Source: Virgibacillus sp. NKC19-16 (lineage in GTDB: Bacteria; Bacillota; Bacilli; Bacillales; Amphibacillaceae). From it: 64,000 nt of DNA. Positions 52,105-60,187 of the stretch are shown here, piece after piece. Made by a program: the position numbers and the translations under genes. The stretch's first letter is position 1. Each line of letters begins with the position of its first letter. The stretch is from contig NZ_CP074373.1 in NCBI RefSeq assembly GCF_021560035.1, forward strand, positions 2,414,001-2,478,000, given 5' to 3'. Below the pieces are notes generated by a model. That model ran no database searches. It was not told the DNA's origin and worked only from the letters and a program-made list of their open reading frames with translations.

Positions 52105-52204
52105 AGTTGGAGGAGCGCTCGGGCCTTTTGGTCTGGGCGCGGTGGTAGATTATTATTACTATTTTCTGCAATTCAATTTTAAAAATAATTAGAATAAATA
52201 ACAA

Positions 52205-52244
52205 CAACGCTCAAGATACGGTGTTCACCCATCTTGAGCGTTTA
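52205..52244. terminator. bidirectional terminator between ptsI and the ABC permease gene
   Basis: AACGCTCAAGAT and ATCTTGAGCGTT form a 12-bp perfect stem with a 13-nt loop, followed by TTTATTTT on the plus strand. Confidence 0.88.
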
Positions 52245-52246
52245 TT

Positions 52247-52948
52247 TTATACCTTTTGTACAACGGTTATTTTACGAATTAACAGATAACTAACAAGGTA
52301 CAATACGATACCAATAAGAAAGAGGGTAGCAAAAGTTAACATGGATGCATCAGGTAAGATGCTTGCAAATGCGTCAATCAACCAACCGTCAAAAAGGCCA
52401 TATAAAGATACGACAACAAATACGCTTAAGAAAATTAATCCACCCAGTAACCCGGATTGATAAAAAATTAATCCAACTAAGAATAATAAAGCCATCAGGA
52501 AAAACATGAAGAATGTATCAATAATCGTTCGTGTTAACCAAGTATCGGTCAAAATCATTGCCGGATGTGAAAAGATATAGTTTGTAACACCGAATACATG
52601 ATGCAATCCTTCGAAAATCAATTGTAAAGTATTACCTGCTACTGCCATAAATAAAGAATAACCTAAGAAGAAATATATATAGCTAAGAAAGATATTTTTC
52701 CGAATAGATCCCATTTTTAATCCAAATGGAACATCCTTTTTAACAGTTTGGAAAGCTATAATACAGACATTCGTATACGTTGCAAAAGGAAAAGCCCAAT
52801 AAAATTGAGTACCTTCTACATCCATAAGAAAATACGCTATTATACTCGTTGCCAATGTTATTGCAATAAGAATCGTCCAAAAGATTTTTGAATAATGCTT
52901 TTGTTCTAGTGTGTAATAAAATAATAGCCCTTTAACTTGATTATTCAT
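52247..52948 (-). CDS. ABC transporter membrane protein (Ytr-like)
   Basis: Hydrophobic protein of 233 residues with about six helices (for example TILIAITLATSIIAYFLMD and FMFFLMALLFLVGLIFYQSGLLGGLIF). It has no ATPase motif. It lies 3 nt after an ABC ATPase gene and is its likely membrane partner in a GntR-ATPase-permease operon of the YtrA-YtrB type, often induced by cell-wall antibiotics. Sequence alone gives no substrate. Confidence 0.7.
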   Translation of the reverse strand: MNNQVKGLLFYYTLEQKHYSKIFWTILIAITLATSIIAYFLMDVEGTQFYWAFPFATYTNVCIIAFQTVKKDVPFGLKMGSIRKNIFLSYIYFFLGYSLFMAVAGNTLQLIFEGLHHVFGVTNYIFSHPAMILTDTWLTRTIIDTFFMFFLMALLFLVGLIFYQSGLLGGLIFLSVFVVVSLYGLFDGWLIDAFASILPDASMLTFATLFLIGIVLYLVSYLLIRKITVVQKV

Positions 52949-52951
52949 ACG

Positions 52952-53806
52952 TTATGCTCCCTTCTTTTCCGTTAAATGGATCATCAATTCTTGAATTGGC
53001 ACGCCTTCTACTTGCAATCCAGCTGCATTCGCTTCTCCTTTTGTACCATAGGCATAGACAAAAGAATTTCCAGCCAGATCCTTTCTTTCAATCACTTCTT
53101 TGTCCTGTAGAAATGCATCAACCTTTTCCGTTGGCCCAGATACGGCTACTGTTTGTTCTCTTAATACTTCTGAGGATTCTTGTAAAACAACAGAACCTTC
53201 TTGTAAGATGATTACGCCCTCAAACATTAAGCTAACCTCATCAATTAAATGTGTCGAGAAGATAATTGTTCGTGGATACTCCTGATAATCTTCTAGTAAC
53301 AATTCATAAAATCGTTTTCGTGATGGTGCATCCATCCCGATATACGGCTCGTCAAAGACCGTAATTGGTGCTCTACTCGCTAAGCCAACCGTAATACCTA
53401 AAGCGGATTCCATCCCTTTTGATAACATTTTTATCTTCAATTGCCTCGTTAAGTTAAACTCTTTTAATAAGTCTTCTGCGAGTGTTTGCTCCCAATTCGG
53501 GTAAAAGTAGGAAAAAATCGTTAACACGTCTTTGATCTTTAACTCTTTAGGAAAATTATTCGCTTCCTTAATTAAACAAATGGATTCCGTTAATTCTTGG
53601 TTGTCGAATGGATTTTCCCCATTAATTTTTATATTTCCACTTGATGCTAAAATTTGCCCACTGAGTATATCCATGAACGTTGTTTTGCCAGCACCATTTC
53701 TTCCAAGCAGACCATAAATTTTATTCTCTTCAAGCGTAAACGAAACATGATTCAATGCATACTTTTCTCCGTACGTCTTACTTAAATTATTCACTTCAAT
53801 CTTCAT
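52952..53806 (-). CDS. ABC transporter ATPase (YtrB-like)
   Basis: ATP-binding protein of 284 residues. Walker A is GLLGRNGAGKTTFMDILSG, the signature is the variant MLSKGMESALGITVGLA, Walker B is ITVFDEPYIGMDAP and STHLIDEVS holds the switch histidine. The variant signature is usual in YtrB/BcrA-type exporters linked to GntR regulators. The ATG at 53806 follows GGGAGGACAAACAAA and overlaps the regulator gene by 11 nt. Confidence 0.85.
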   Translation of the reverse strand: MKIEVNNLSKTYGEKYALNHVSFTLEENKIYGLLGRNGAGKTTFMDILSGQILASSGNIKINGENPFDNQELTESICLIKEANNFPKELKIKDVLTIFSYFYPNWEQTLAEDLLKEFNLTRQLKIKMLSKGMESALGITVGLASRAPITVFDEPYIGMDAPSRKRFYELLLEDYQEYPRTIIFSTHLIDEVSLMFEGVIILQEGSVVLQESSEVLREQTVAVSGPTEKVDAFLQDKEVIERKDLAGNSFVYAYGTKGEANAAGLQVEGVPIQELMIHLTEKKGA

Positions 53807-54173
53807 TTTGTTTGTCCTCCCTTTGCAACATTTCCATAAGTTCATCTTCATTCATTCGAAGCTTTTTTGCTTCCTCCTTTAGTGGATGCATGTAATTGTC
53901 ATAAAATGTCTGCTTGCGCTTCTCAATAACAATCTCCTTAGCCGCTTCGGTTACAAACATGCCTACTCCTCTCCTTTTCACCAATATCCCCTCTGCCACC
54001 AATTCATTAATTCCTTTACCAGCAGTAGCAGGATTAATTTGATAAAAGGCAGCAAATTCATTTGTGGAAGGTACCCGATCACCAACCTTATATGACTGAT
54101 CCATGATCGAGTCTTCTATTTGATCTTTAATCTGTATAAAGATCGGTTTGCTTTCATCTAGTATTTTTTTCAT
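53796..54173 (-). CDS. GntR family regulator (YtrA subfamily)
   Basis: A short GntR regulator of 125 residues. The N-terminal winged helix reads PIFIQIKDQIEDSIMDQSYKVGDRVPSTNEFAAFYQINPATAGKGINELVAEGILVKRRGVGMFV. The C-terminal part is only ~45 residues, the hallmark of the YtrA subfamily that represses adjacent ABC transporters. It is the first gene of the operon. An inverted repeat overlapping its promoter is the probable operator. Confidence 0.87.
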   Translation of the reverse strand: MKKILDESKPIFIQIKDQIEDSIMDQSYKVGDRVPSTNEFAAFYQINPATAGKGINELVAEGILVKRRGVGMFVTEAAKEIVIEKRKQTFYDNYMHPLKEEAKKLRMNEDELMEMLQREDKQNED

Positions 54174-54190
54174 TTTAGTTCATTCCCTAA

Positions 54191-54242
54191 TTGGTTAATT
54201 ACTTATTTAACTAACTATATAGCATTGATATGTAAAAGTCAA
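54191..54242 (-). promoter_or_regulatory. promoter and operator of the GntR-ABC operon
   Basis: TTGACT (54237-54242) and TATAGT (54214-54219) are 17 nt apart on the minus strand. The inverted repeat TTGGTTAA-N8-TTAACTAA (54191-54214) begins at the -10 box, fitting autorepression by the GntR protein. Confidence 0.65.
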
Positions 54243-54276
54243 ACTAATTTTTTTAAATTGGAAGATAACAATTAGC

Positions 54277-54318
54277 GGGGTCTGTCCCTCAGTACGTTAA
54301 CGCGTTAATATACTGAGG
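54277..54318. repeat. REP-like element with CTCAGTA palindrome
   Basis: GGGGTCTGTCCC is followed by the hairpin CTCAGTA...TACTGAG that encloses TTAACGCGTTAA. The layout and bases match the element inside the ssrA intron at 43483-43515. It lies in the 290-nt gap between the GntR and GNAT genes. Confidence 0.6.
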
Positions 54319-54356
54319 CATCCCTTAATTGTGAATGAAGTTTGAAATCAATTAAA

Positions 54357-54387
54357 AATCCATTTTGAAATAGATCAAAATGGATTC
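54357..54387 (-). terminator. terminator downstream of the acetyltransferase gene
   Basis: AATCCATTTTGA and TCAAAATGGATT make a 12-bp stem with a 6-nt loop, followed by TTTTT on the minus strand. It lies about 80 nt after the acetyltransferase stop. A sister hairpin lies at 56674-56707. Confidence 0.75.
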
Positions 54388-54467
54388 CTCATCACAGGAT
54401 TTAATTTTTAAAGTGGCCATTTCCTAAAATTATTTTACAGTGTCCGATTCTTAAATAATTTTCAATT

Positions 54468-54974
54468 TTATATTTCCCTTCTATATCTCAAAGAAATATA
54501 GTCTTCTCCTTCAACGTTACCATAGGCCTCTTTTTCACCCATAAAACGGAATCCTTTTACTTCATAAAAAGGAATACCTTTAACATTGCCTTTTAGAACG
54601 GACACCCATTGCTCGCTCGCCCCTTTATTACGTTGGACATCTGTTAAGTGATTTAAAAGTTCGGTACCTATCCCTTCCCTACGTCGTTCGGGGTCTAAGT
54701 ATAGAACATAGACTTCACTTTTAGTCTCATCTATCATACCTCCGCCAATCGCACCCACAACGATCCCATCATCAAGTGCTACGAAATAACCATCCCAACC
54801 CTCCGCTTCCTCCAATTCACGCCTAATACGATCATGATTATAGAATATTTTATCATTCCTTTTCATACTTTCTGTACTTTTGATGATCCCTCCAATTGTG
54901 TCCCGTCTTCCCTCTATGCATACTCTGGAAATGCCTTCCACATGTTTTGGCAATCCTCTTCTAACTTCTATCAT
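54468..54974 (-). CDS. GNAT family N-acetyltransferase
   Basis: Acetyltransferase of 168 residues. MIEVRRGLPKHVEGISRVC opens the fold, and VYVLYLDPERRREGIGTELLNHL is motif A with the R-x-x-G-x-G/A pyrophosphate loop for acetyl-CoA. FYEVKGFRFMGEKEAYG is motif B. The substrate is unknown. The ATG at 54974 follows ATGGAGGGAGCAGC. It lies 47 nt after the VOC gene and may be cotranscribed with it. Confidence 0.82.
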   Translation of the reverse strand: MIEVRRGLPKHVEGISRVCIEGRRDTIGGIIKSTESMKRNDKIFYNHDRIRRELEEAEGWDGYFVALDDGIVVGAIGGGMIDETKSEVYVLYLDPERRREGIGTELLNHLTDVQRNKGASEQWVSVLKGNVKGIPFYEVKGFRFMGEKEAYGNVEGEDYISLRYRREI

Positions 54975-55021
54975 GCTGCTCCCTCCATTTGTCTTTTCAG
55001 CGAAAAAAATTTCTATCTTTT

Positions 55022-55399
55022 CTATGACAATGGCTGAACTACCCAAATTCGATAACCGTCCGGATCAGCTATGACAGCTTCTGTAACTCCCCACTCGCGA
55101 TCAACAGGTTCCTGGACAATTTCTTCGCCGACATTTTTGATGGACTCAACGGCCGCAACAACATCTTCCGTCATTAACTCAAAAACAATCCCTTTCTCCA
55201 CCGGTTCAGGTTCATCAATAATATGTAGCATAATGCTGATTTCATCTTCACCCTGTCCAACGGAAAAATAAGCCATCCCGTTTTCCACGAAATCCTCAGT
55301 CAAATGTAATACATTTTTATAAAAATCGATTGACCTGTTCAAATCTTTTACCGGAATGATAATCGTATTGATTTTTTCAATTTTAAAATTAGCCATCAT
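55022..55399 (-). CDS. VOC family protein (glyoxalase/dioxygenase fold)
   Basis: A 125-residue single-domain vicinal-oxygen-chelate protein. It has IIPVKDLNRSIDFYKNVLHL, a typical first beta-alpha unit, and ends ADPDGYRIWVVQP with the second metal-side motif. The first-half histidine of glyoxalase I is absent, so enzyme class cannot be assigned; binding or dioxygenase-like roles are possible. It starts 11 nt after the ArsR-type regulator gene, in the same operon. Confidence 0.82.
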   Translation of the reverse strand: MMANFKIEKINTIIIPVKDLNRSIDFYKNVLHLTEDFVENGMAYFSVGQGEDEISIMLHIIDEPEPVEKGIVFELMTEDVVAAVESIKNVGEEIVQEPVDREWGVTEAVIADPDGYRIWVVQPLS

Positions 55400-55410
55400 T
55401 ACTTCTCCCC

Positions 55411-56544
55411 TTATTTTAAAAATGTCTCCAATACATCCATCATCTTTTTAATTTCTTCATTGTTGATCGAAAAATACTTTGTGTTTCCTACTCTTCGAAT
55501 GGATACGAGTCCTGATTTGTTTAATTGGTTCAGATGACGTGATATCGTACTTTGCTTCATGTCCAATTTCGTTACAATTTGCTGTGCAAACATTTCTCTG
55601 TTTTCAGCCAATAGGCCAATGATTTGCAGTCGTGTTTGGTCTCCCATCCCCTCGAATGCTGGTGAAATGGCCGTGAAATCCGGAGCGTTTGTTTGTTTTT
55701 CCGCAGTATCTCCTAAAGGGTCAAACATAACGTATATATGTTGATCAACATTGAAAAAAATCAGCAGTCGGTCTAAATTAATGACAGGTAAAAACGTCAT
55801 GGTTTCTGCCCGCCTTAAATTATCCAATTCATTCGTATCAGGGAATAAGCCGGTCACCTCCAGAAGTGCCTCTTCGTTTGTCCGGTACAGCTTGGATAGA
55901 TGTTGATTATTTTTTTGTTGCCATTCAGCCAACCATTTATTTTCCTTTTCCCAAAGCTCTTTAAAACCGTAATTCCAAAAGCCTTCTATTAATCGGATCA
56001 TTCTTTCCTTAATCGATGCTAAATCACCATATGAAGTCTGGATTTCCTCTACATTTCCAACGGACCAGCTTTCCAAAACAGCTTTTATGGCTCTACTTCG
56101 ATTTACAGGCTCTTTTAATTCTTCCTCTTCCAAATTGACATGCTCCATCGTTTTTTCGACCAAAGGATTACGAGGCAGAAACTGATAATAATAGTCCATG
56201 GTCTCCCTGATTCCATAAATGAGAAGATCCAACACTTGCGCCTCAGACATTTCTTTCCACCAGCTGATAAACTGCTCCCAACCCTCATCCAAATTATCAT
56301 GATTTTTAATGTAATATTCCCGAAGAATAACACCGTGAGCAAAAACTGTTCTTAGTACCTGCAAATCCTCTTTAATATTTTTTGGCAGTAGGTTGGAAAA
56401 ATCCCTTAACCACTCCGACGAATGGGCAGAGCTATTCAAAAAGTAATCAGTCAGCTGAATATTGGAAAGAAGATTCGCGCCCAATGATTGCTCTATATTT
56501 ATTTTTGGCGATGGATAGGTAGGTATGAAAAAATCCCTTTTCAT
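55411..56544 (-). CDS. large ArsR-type winged-helix regulator
   Basis: A 377-residue protein. The last ~75 residues are an ArsR winged helix (FEGMGDQTRLQIIGLLAENREMFAQQIVTKLDMKQSTISRHLNQLNKSGLVSIRR); the first ~300 form an unclassified helical ligand-binding-like region. No metal-binding CxC motif of ArsR/SmtB is present, so it probably senses an organic ligand. AAGGAGGTGTACTATC precedes the ATG at 56544. It is the first gene of an operon with the VOC protein and the acetyltransferase. Confidence 0.78.
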   Translation of the reverse strand: MKRDFFIPTYPSPKINIEQSLGANLLSNIQLTDYFLNSSAHSSEWLRDFSNLLPKNIKEDLQVLRTVFAHGVILREYYIKNHDNLDEGWEQFISWWKEMSEAQVLDLLIYGIRETMDYYYQFLPRNPLVEKTMEHVNLEEEELKEPVNRSRAIKAVLESWSVGNVEEIQTSYGDLASIKERMIRLIEGFWNYGFKELWEKENKWLAEWQQKNNQHLSKLYRTNEEALLEVTGLFPDTNELDNLRRAETMTFLPVINLDRLLIFFNVDQHIYVMFDPLGDTAEKQTNAPDFTAISPAFEGMGDQTRLQIIGLLAENREMFAQQIVTKLDMKQSTISRHLNQLNKSGLVSIRRVGNTKYFSINNEEIKKMMDVLETFLK

Positions 56545-56673
56545 GATAGTACACCTCCTTATATGCATATATTCAATATTTGCATGTTAATTATTTTACT
56601 AAAATCCATCGTAATTTTCAAGTGAATTTTTTTAGTACTGAACTTGTAACGCTTACTTTGCTGTAAATACAAA

Positions 56674-56707
56674 GGAACCCATTTTGAAATTAATCAAAAT
56701 GGGTTCC
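56674..56707. terminator. hairpin related to the one at 54357
   Basis: GGAACCCATTTTGA and TCAAAATGGGTTCC make a 14-bp perfect stem with a 6-nt loop, flanked by short T-runs. The core CCATTTTGA is shared with the 54357 hairpin. It may end minus-strand transcripts of the peptidase remnant. Confidence 0.6.
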
Positions 56708-56727
56708 CTTCAAACTATGGAGATTCG

Positions 56728-57070
56728 ATTTCTATTGCCATATTTTTTTCTTTTCCGATAAACATTTTTCTCTTATCTTTAATACCATCGATCTTAACAA
56801 CAGATTCTTGTTCATTAACTTCAAATATTATTGTTCTGGAGATATTTTAGTCCCTGCTCCTGATTGCTCCGCCCGTTCTTTAGGTGACCCGCTGAACGGT
56901 GTATTGCCACGGCAGTAAATGGTACTCGCTAAAACGGATTTTATCTCCATCTCTGATAAAACTTCTATAACCCTCTGGACTACTTTATTATCGTGGTTAC
57001 GACCATCCGAACAGGCAATTAGACCAACCGTTTTACCCGCCAATTTTTCCAAACTTAACATCTTCTTCAT
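56728..57070 (-). pseudogene. remnant of an S66 (LD-carboxypeptidase/MccF) family peptidase
   Basis: The first 69 residues (KLAGKTVGLIACSDGRN...FSGSPKERAEQ) resemble the N-terminal domain of S66 peptidases, where a GLIACS strand and an SG-x-x-KERAE turn are conserved. After that the frame reads 11 unrelated residues to a stop at 56828, and a further open stretch (FEVNEQESVVKIDGIKDKR) runs in another frame to 56728. The catalytic Ser and the whole C-terminal domain are missing. It is most likely a deletion remnant. The fit to S66 is from memory. Confidence 0.45.
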
Positions 57071-57161
57071 TCGTAATATTTATAAGTTACTACACTCCAG
57101 TGAAAGACGTTTGCATTCTATTAGTGGATAAAACCGTTAATCTACCAATGTTCGGATTAAA

Positions 57162-57205
57162 AAATTGCTCAAATAGGTACCTAACCTACTTTGAGCAATT
57201 TTTTA
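57162..57205. terminator. terminator of the copper-binding protein gene
   Basis: AAATTGCTCAAA and TTTGAGCAATTT form a 12-bp stem with a nested AGGT/ACCT-like pair. T-runs occur on both strands. It ends 15 nt before the stop of the minus-strand gene. Confidence 0.85.
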
Positions 57206-57219
57206 CAGAGTGGATGTTA

Positions 57220-57546
57220 TTAAGCAACACTTCTACATGCTTCTGCACATTTAAAGCAGGCATCAGCACATTTCTGACAGTGATCATGAGGATGTTTTTT
57301 ACATTCATTCCCACAAGCTTCACAAATAGTAGCACATACAGAAGCTAATTCAGAAACAAAGGATGTTCCTCTTGAAATTGCTTGTTCTAAATAAGCACAA
57401 ATATCAGCGCATTCTCTATCTAACCGAATGCAGTCGGCCATCATTTTAACATCGTCCTCTTTTAAACATGCATCATAACAGTGATTACATGCTGTCATAC
57501 ATTCATGTAACGTTTGTAATAGTTGTTGATGTTGCTCATGCGCCAT
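57220..57546 (-). CDS. four-helix bundle copper-binding protein (Csp/DUF326)
   Basis: A 108-residue helical protein with about 17 cysteines placed as CxxxC along the helices (CMTACNHCYDAC, CIRLDRECADIC, CATICEACGNEC, CQKCADACFKCAEAC). This is the architecture of copper-storage proteins of the Csp3 type, which hold many Cu(I) ions inside a four-helix bundle. There is no signal peptide, so it is cytosolic. AAATGGAGGTTTT precedes the ATG. A TACANNTGTA box lies 34 nt upstream, so copper control is likely. Confidence 0.9.
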   Translation of the reverse strand: MAHEQHQQLLQTLHECMTACNHCYDACLKEDDVKMMADCIRLDRECADICAYLEQAISRGTSFVSELASVCATICEACGNECKKHPHDHCQKCADACFKCAEACRSVA

Positions 57547-57579
57547 TCATAAAACCTCCATTTTAGTTGATATGTTAAC

Positions 57580-57589
57580 TACATATGTA
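57580..57589 (-). promoter_or_regulatory. CopY/BlaI-type operator candidate
   Basis: TACATATGTA is a perfect 10-bp match to the TACANNTGTA core bound by CopY and BlaI-family repressors, overlapping a TATACA -10-like element upstream of the copper-binding protein gene. No such regulator gene is visible in this window. Confidence 0.4.
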
Positions 57590-57731
57590 TAGTTTCCTAC
57601 TATATAAAAATATAAACGGAAAAAATAAATTCCTATAAAAAAATGTACAAAATGGACGGGGTGCCTATTTGTTAAAGTGCATTGTTTACAACTTCTTCTT
57701 TTACATGTTTTTAAAGATTTCAAGGTTAAGC

Positions 57732-58517
57732 TTAAACACTAAAATAAGACTCTATTGCGTTTTTCATTTGACTAACGAGTGCTGTCACCTCTACGTCGAG
57801 TCCTTCCCACTTATCAACATACTCTCCCAGGTAAGCTTTTCTGGCTAAGTCGAGCAAAGTTGCATGTTCTTTAGATAATCGAGGTATAGCCCATTCTGCA
57901 GCCACATTTTTTGGAGATATTTCACCAACAGCTACTGTCTGCCACATTCGAGCTAGTGTTAAAATTACGTTACGTTCGTCACCCTTCATATCCTCAATTA
58001 ATTCTGGTAAAGACTCCACAATCGCTGTTCGAATATCTGTCACCGGCACAGGGTCAAGTAGATCTGAAGCATGGGGGCCAAAAAGAGAAACACTATCCTT
58101 TCTTACTTGTACCATTACGATAGCTAAATCAGGGTCATAAGTTGGCTCTGGGGTTTTTCCTTCCTTAAAGACATCCCTGAGCCATTCCCCGTAGATAAAT
58201 TCATTTTTCGGCGGATATCTCCAGGGTACAACATCTTCATAGTTTACAATCGTCATTTCAAGTGGTCGTATAGAATCTGTATTTCCAATCTTTCCGGATA
58301 TAAGCATCAGCCTATCTGTTAGCGCCCTTCGAGTGATTTCAGATAAACCACGGTCTACAATTACTAGGACATCTACATCACTATTAATGCGCAAGCCACC
58401 TTTTACTGCAGAACCAAATAGATATACCCCTAATACTGTTTCGCCCAGCAACTCGTTTACAATTTTTAATGATTGAATCGCTTGCTTCGGTATTTTTTCG
58501 TTATTCAGATCGCTCAT
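57732..58517 (-). CDS. ant(9): ANT(9) aminoglycoside nucleotidyltransferase (spectinomycin)
   Basis: A 261-residue nucleotidyltransferase. GVYLFGSAVKGGLRINSDVDVLV holds the GS...DxD catalytic motif, and PPKNEFIYGEWLR, YDPDLAIV and GDERNVILTLARMWQT are near identical to ANT(9)-Ia/Aad9 of Staphylococcus as I recall it. These enzymes adenylylate the 9-OH of spectinomycin. No transposase flanks it and its base use matches neighbours, so it is probably a resident chromosomal variant. The start is ATG 58517 (or the adjoining TTG) after GAGGAG. Confidence 0.9.
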   Translation of the reverse strand: MSDLNNEKIPKQAIQSLKIVNELLGETVLGVYLFGSAVKGGLRINSDVDVLVIVDRGLSEITRRALTDRLMLISGKIGNTDSIRPLEMTIVNYEDVVPWRYPPKNEFIYGEWLRDVFKEGKTPEPTYDPDLAIVMVQVRKDSVSLFGPHASDLLDPVPVTDIRTAIVESLPELIEDMKGDERNVILTLARMWQTVAVGEISPKNVAAEWAIPRLSKEHATLLDLARKAYLGEYVDKWEGLDVEVTALVSQMKNAIESYFSV

Positions 58518-58776
58518 CAACTACGAACTCCTCAAATCAATATCTTCCTTGAATTTTAACATATATTATCGCTATACAGCGCTATAAGCTAGAAAGATGC
58601 AATTCTTATCCCAGAAGCTTTTTGGTAGATAACAGGTTTTAATGGCGCAAAATAGAATTTTTCAGTAATATAAGACATAGGGCAGTAAGTGATAAAAGCC
58701 AGCTTCCAGCAGAGGGGATAGGGATTGTAGAAGATATCAATTACTAGGGGTATCGCTATAAACGAAGGTGATCACA

Positions 58777-59163
58777 ATGAAAAATATCAAAAGAATTCTT
58801 TTGATTCTTATTGGGCTTATATCTTTTGGTATCGGCGTTGCGGGAACGATACTCCCTGTTCTGCCCGGGGGACCATTTTACTTAGTTGCAGCTTTTTGTT
58901 TTACGAAAAGTTCTGAGCGGCTTGATAATTGGTTCAAAAGCACCGAAGTATATGACAAATATGTGGAAGGATTCCGCCAGAAAAGAGGCATGAGACGCAA
59001 AGAGAAAATACGCATTAATCTGATTGCTGATTTCTTTATTGTGTTTTCGATATTTATTGTTGATATTCTTTTTGTGCAAATAGTTCTTGTATTGCTTGGT
59101 CTTTATAAGCATTATTATTTCATTAAGAAAATCAAAACAATTAAGCTGGAAGAGAATGAATAA
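58777..59163 (+). CDS. DUF454 (YbaN-like) inner membrane protein
   Basis: A 128-residue membrane protein with two N-terminal helices and one or two C-terminal helices. ILIGLISFGIGVAGTILPVLPGGPFYLVAAFCFTKSSERL is the DUF454 signature (GxxLPxLPTTPF-like). YDKYVEGFRQKRGMRRKEKIRI follows. The function of the family is unknown. GAAGGTGATCACA precedes the ATG at 58777. A 14-bp perfect inverted repeat (59152-59165 / 59178-59191) spans the stop codon. Confidence 0.82.
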   Translation: MKNIKRILLILIGLISFGIGVAGTILPVLPGGPFYLVAAFCFTKSSERLDNWFKSTEVYDKYVEGFRQKRGMRRKEKIRINLIADFFIVFSIFIVDILFVQIVLVLLGLYKHYYFIKKIKTIKLEENE

Positions 59164-59191
59164 TCTAAGAAGGAAGGGATTATTCATTCTC
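59152..59191. repeat. 14-bp inverted repeat spanning the DUF454 stop codon
   Basis: GAGAATGAATAATC and GATTATTCATTCTC are exact complements with a 12-nt loop. There is no T-run, so it is a weak terminator at best. The 59192-59395 stretch after it shows no gene. Confidence 0.6.
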
Positions 59192-59395
59192 CTCCGGCCA
59201 TTGTTCGTGAAAATTCCGGTCAGGTTGTATACTTCCAAGCCACTTTTAGTCCGGCATGATTCCTATAGCTAAATAATATTTACTAGAAGGATTTCAGGCT
59301 AGATTTTACAACATTTAACACGGTTCTACCTCTCGATCGATGCCTATTATCCGCTCAGATTCATCGTGTGGGATGTAACATTCAGAAATTGCATG

Positions 59396-59980
59396 CTATT
59401 CTATTATTATTTCGAGCTTTTCCTCTATCGCTGTCCGCCCTTTGTCATGGGACACTTTTTTCGGATAACCAATTTGCATAACCGCTGCAATTTTCATCGT
59501 TTCATTCAACCCAATCTCACTTGCAAATTCAGGATCATGCATATATGGCGTGATTGTCCACAGCATACCGACACCATATTCCCATGCAGCTAACTGCGCA
59601 TTTTGGATAAATGCACTTATCGAAGCGTAATCCTCTTCATAACGCACAGGATTATCATCTTTTTCAAAGTAAATGACTGCATGGTGTGGTATTTGAAGTA
59701 GAAAGTTTTTCATGGAATCTATCATTTTTAATGTTTTCACGGACTCATCCGTTTTTATCATGCCAATACGTTGATAGCTTGATATAATCGCATTAACAAA
59801 CGCGTACCTCCCCTTTTCCTGATACAGTTTTATATTCCAAGGTTCTTTCATATAATGGGTTGGTGCATAGGAACCATATGTAAAAATTTCTTTTAAAATA
59901 GTTGCGTCCACTTCTTGTTCTTTAAATGTATGAATGGATCTGCGCGCTTTAATTGTTTTTAATATATCGATGATAATCAC
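59396..59980 (-). CDS. nitroreductase family protein
   Basis: FMN-dependent nitroreductase-fold protein of about 194 residues. KTIKARRSIHTFKEQEVD is the family's RRSxR-like N-terminus (here RRSIH), then YGSYAPTHYMKEPWNIKLY, with HAVIYFEKD and YGVGMLWTITPY later. Substrate unknown. The start is odd: the only usual start codon, GTG 59980, is itself part of the GAGGTGATT ribosome binding site, and the natural N-terminus seems to be a few codons in, at an ATT or ATC. The coordinates given use the GTG. Confidence 0.8.
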   Translation of the reverse strand: MIIIDILKTIKARRSIHTFKEQEVDATILKEIFTYGSYAPTHYMKEPWNIKLYQEKGRYAFVNAIISSYQRIGMIKTDESVKTLKMIDSMKNFLLQIPHHAVIYFEKDDNPVRYEEDYASISAFIQNAQLAAWEYGVGMLWTITPYMHDPEFASEIGLNETMKIAAVMQIGYPKKVSHDKGRTAIEEKLEIIIE

Positions 59981-60050
59981 CTCTTTCCTAGATTAGCATA
60001 TTTGTGGCCCGGGAAAAAGGTTATCGTTGGTTGGTGTAGAGTTGTTACTA

Positions 60051-60122
60051 TTTATCAGCGTTTATGCCTTGTTTATCGGCGCTCCCGATGCCTTTATCAG
60101 CGCTCTGCACAATTTATCATCG
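60051..60122. repeat. 21-bp-period repeat, TTTATCAGCG family
   Basis: TTTATCAGCG-like cores start at 60051, 60072, 60093 and 60113, a spacing of 21, 21 and 20 bp. They lie between the nitroreductase start and eno, next to a second 21-bp array. Confidence 0.75.
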
Positions 60123-60187
60123 CCTATTGTTCGGGTCTCACGTGAGCAGGCTCGAGGGTTGCTGCTGTTTCCTGACTCTGGTGCACT

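Noticed and set aside
52105-52192. Gly- and Tyr-rich tail (GGALGPFGLGAVVDYYYYF) after ptsI as a small gene
   Set aside because: No start codon with a ribosome binding site in that frame; it is at most a relic of a small sporulation-type protein.
59152-59191. Second FadR operator in the GAATGAATAATC inverted repeat
   Set aside because: The arms are separated by 12 nt and the centre does not match TGAATGANTANTCATTCA; it lies at a gene end rather than a promoter.
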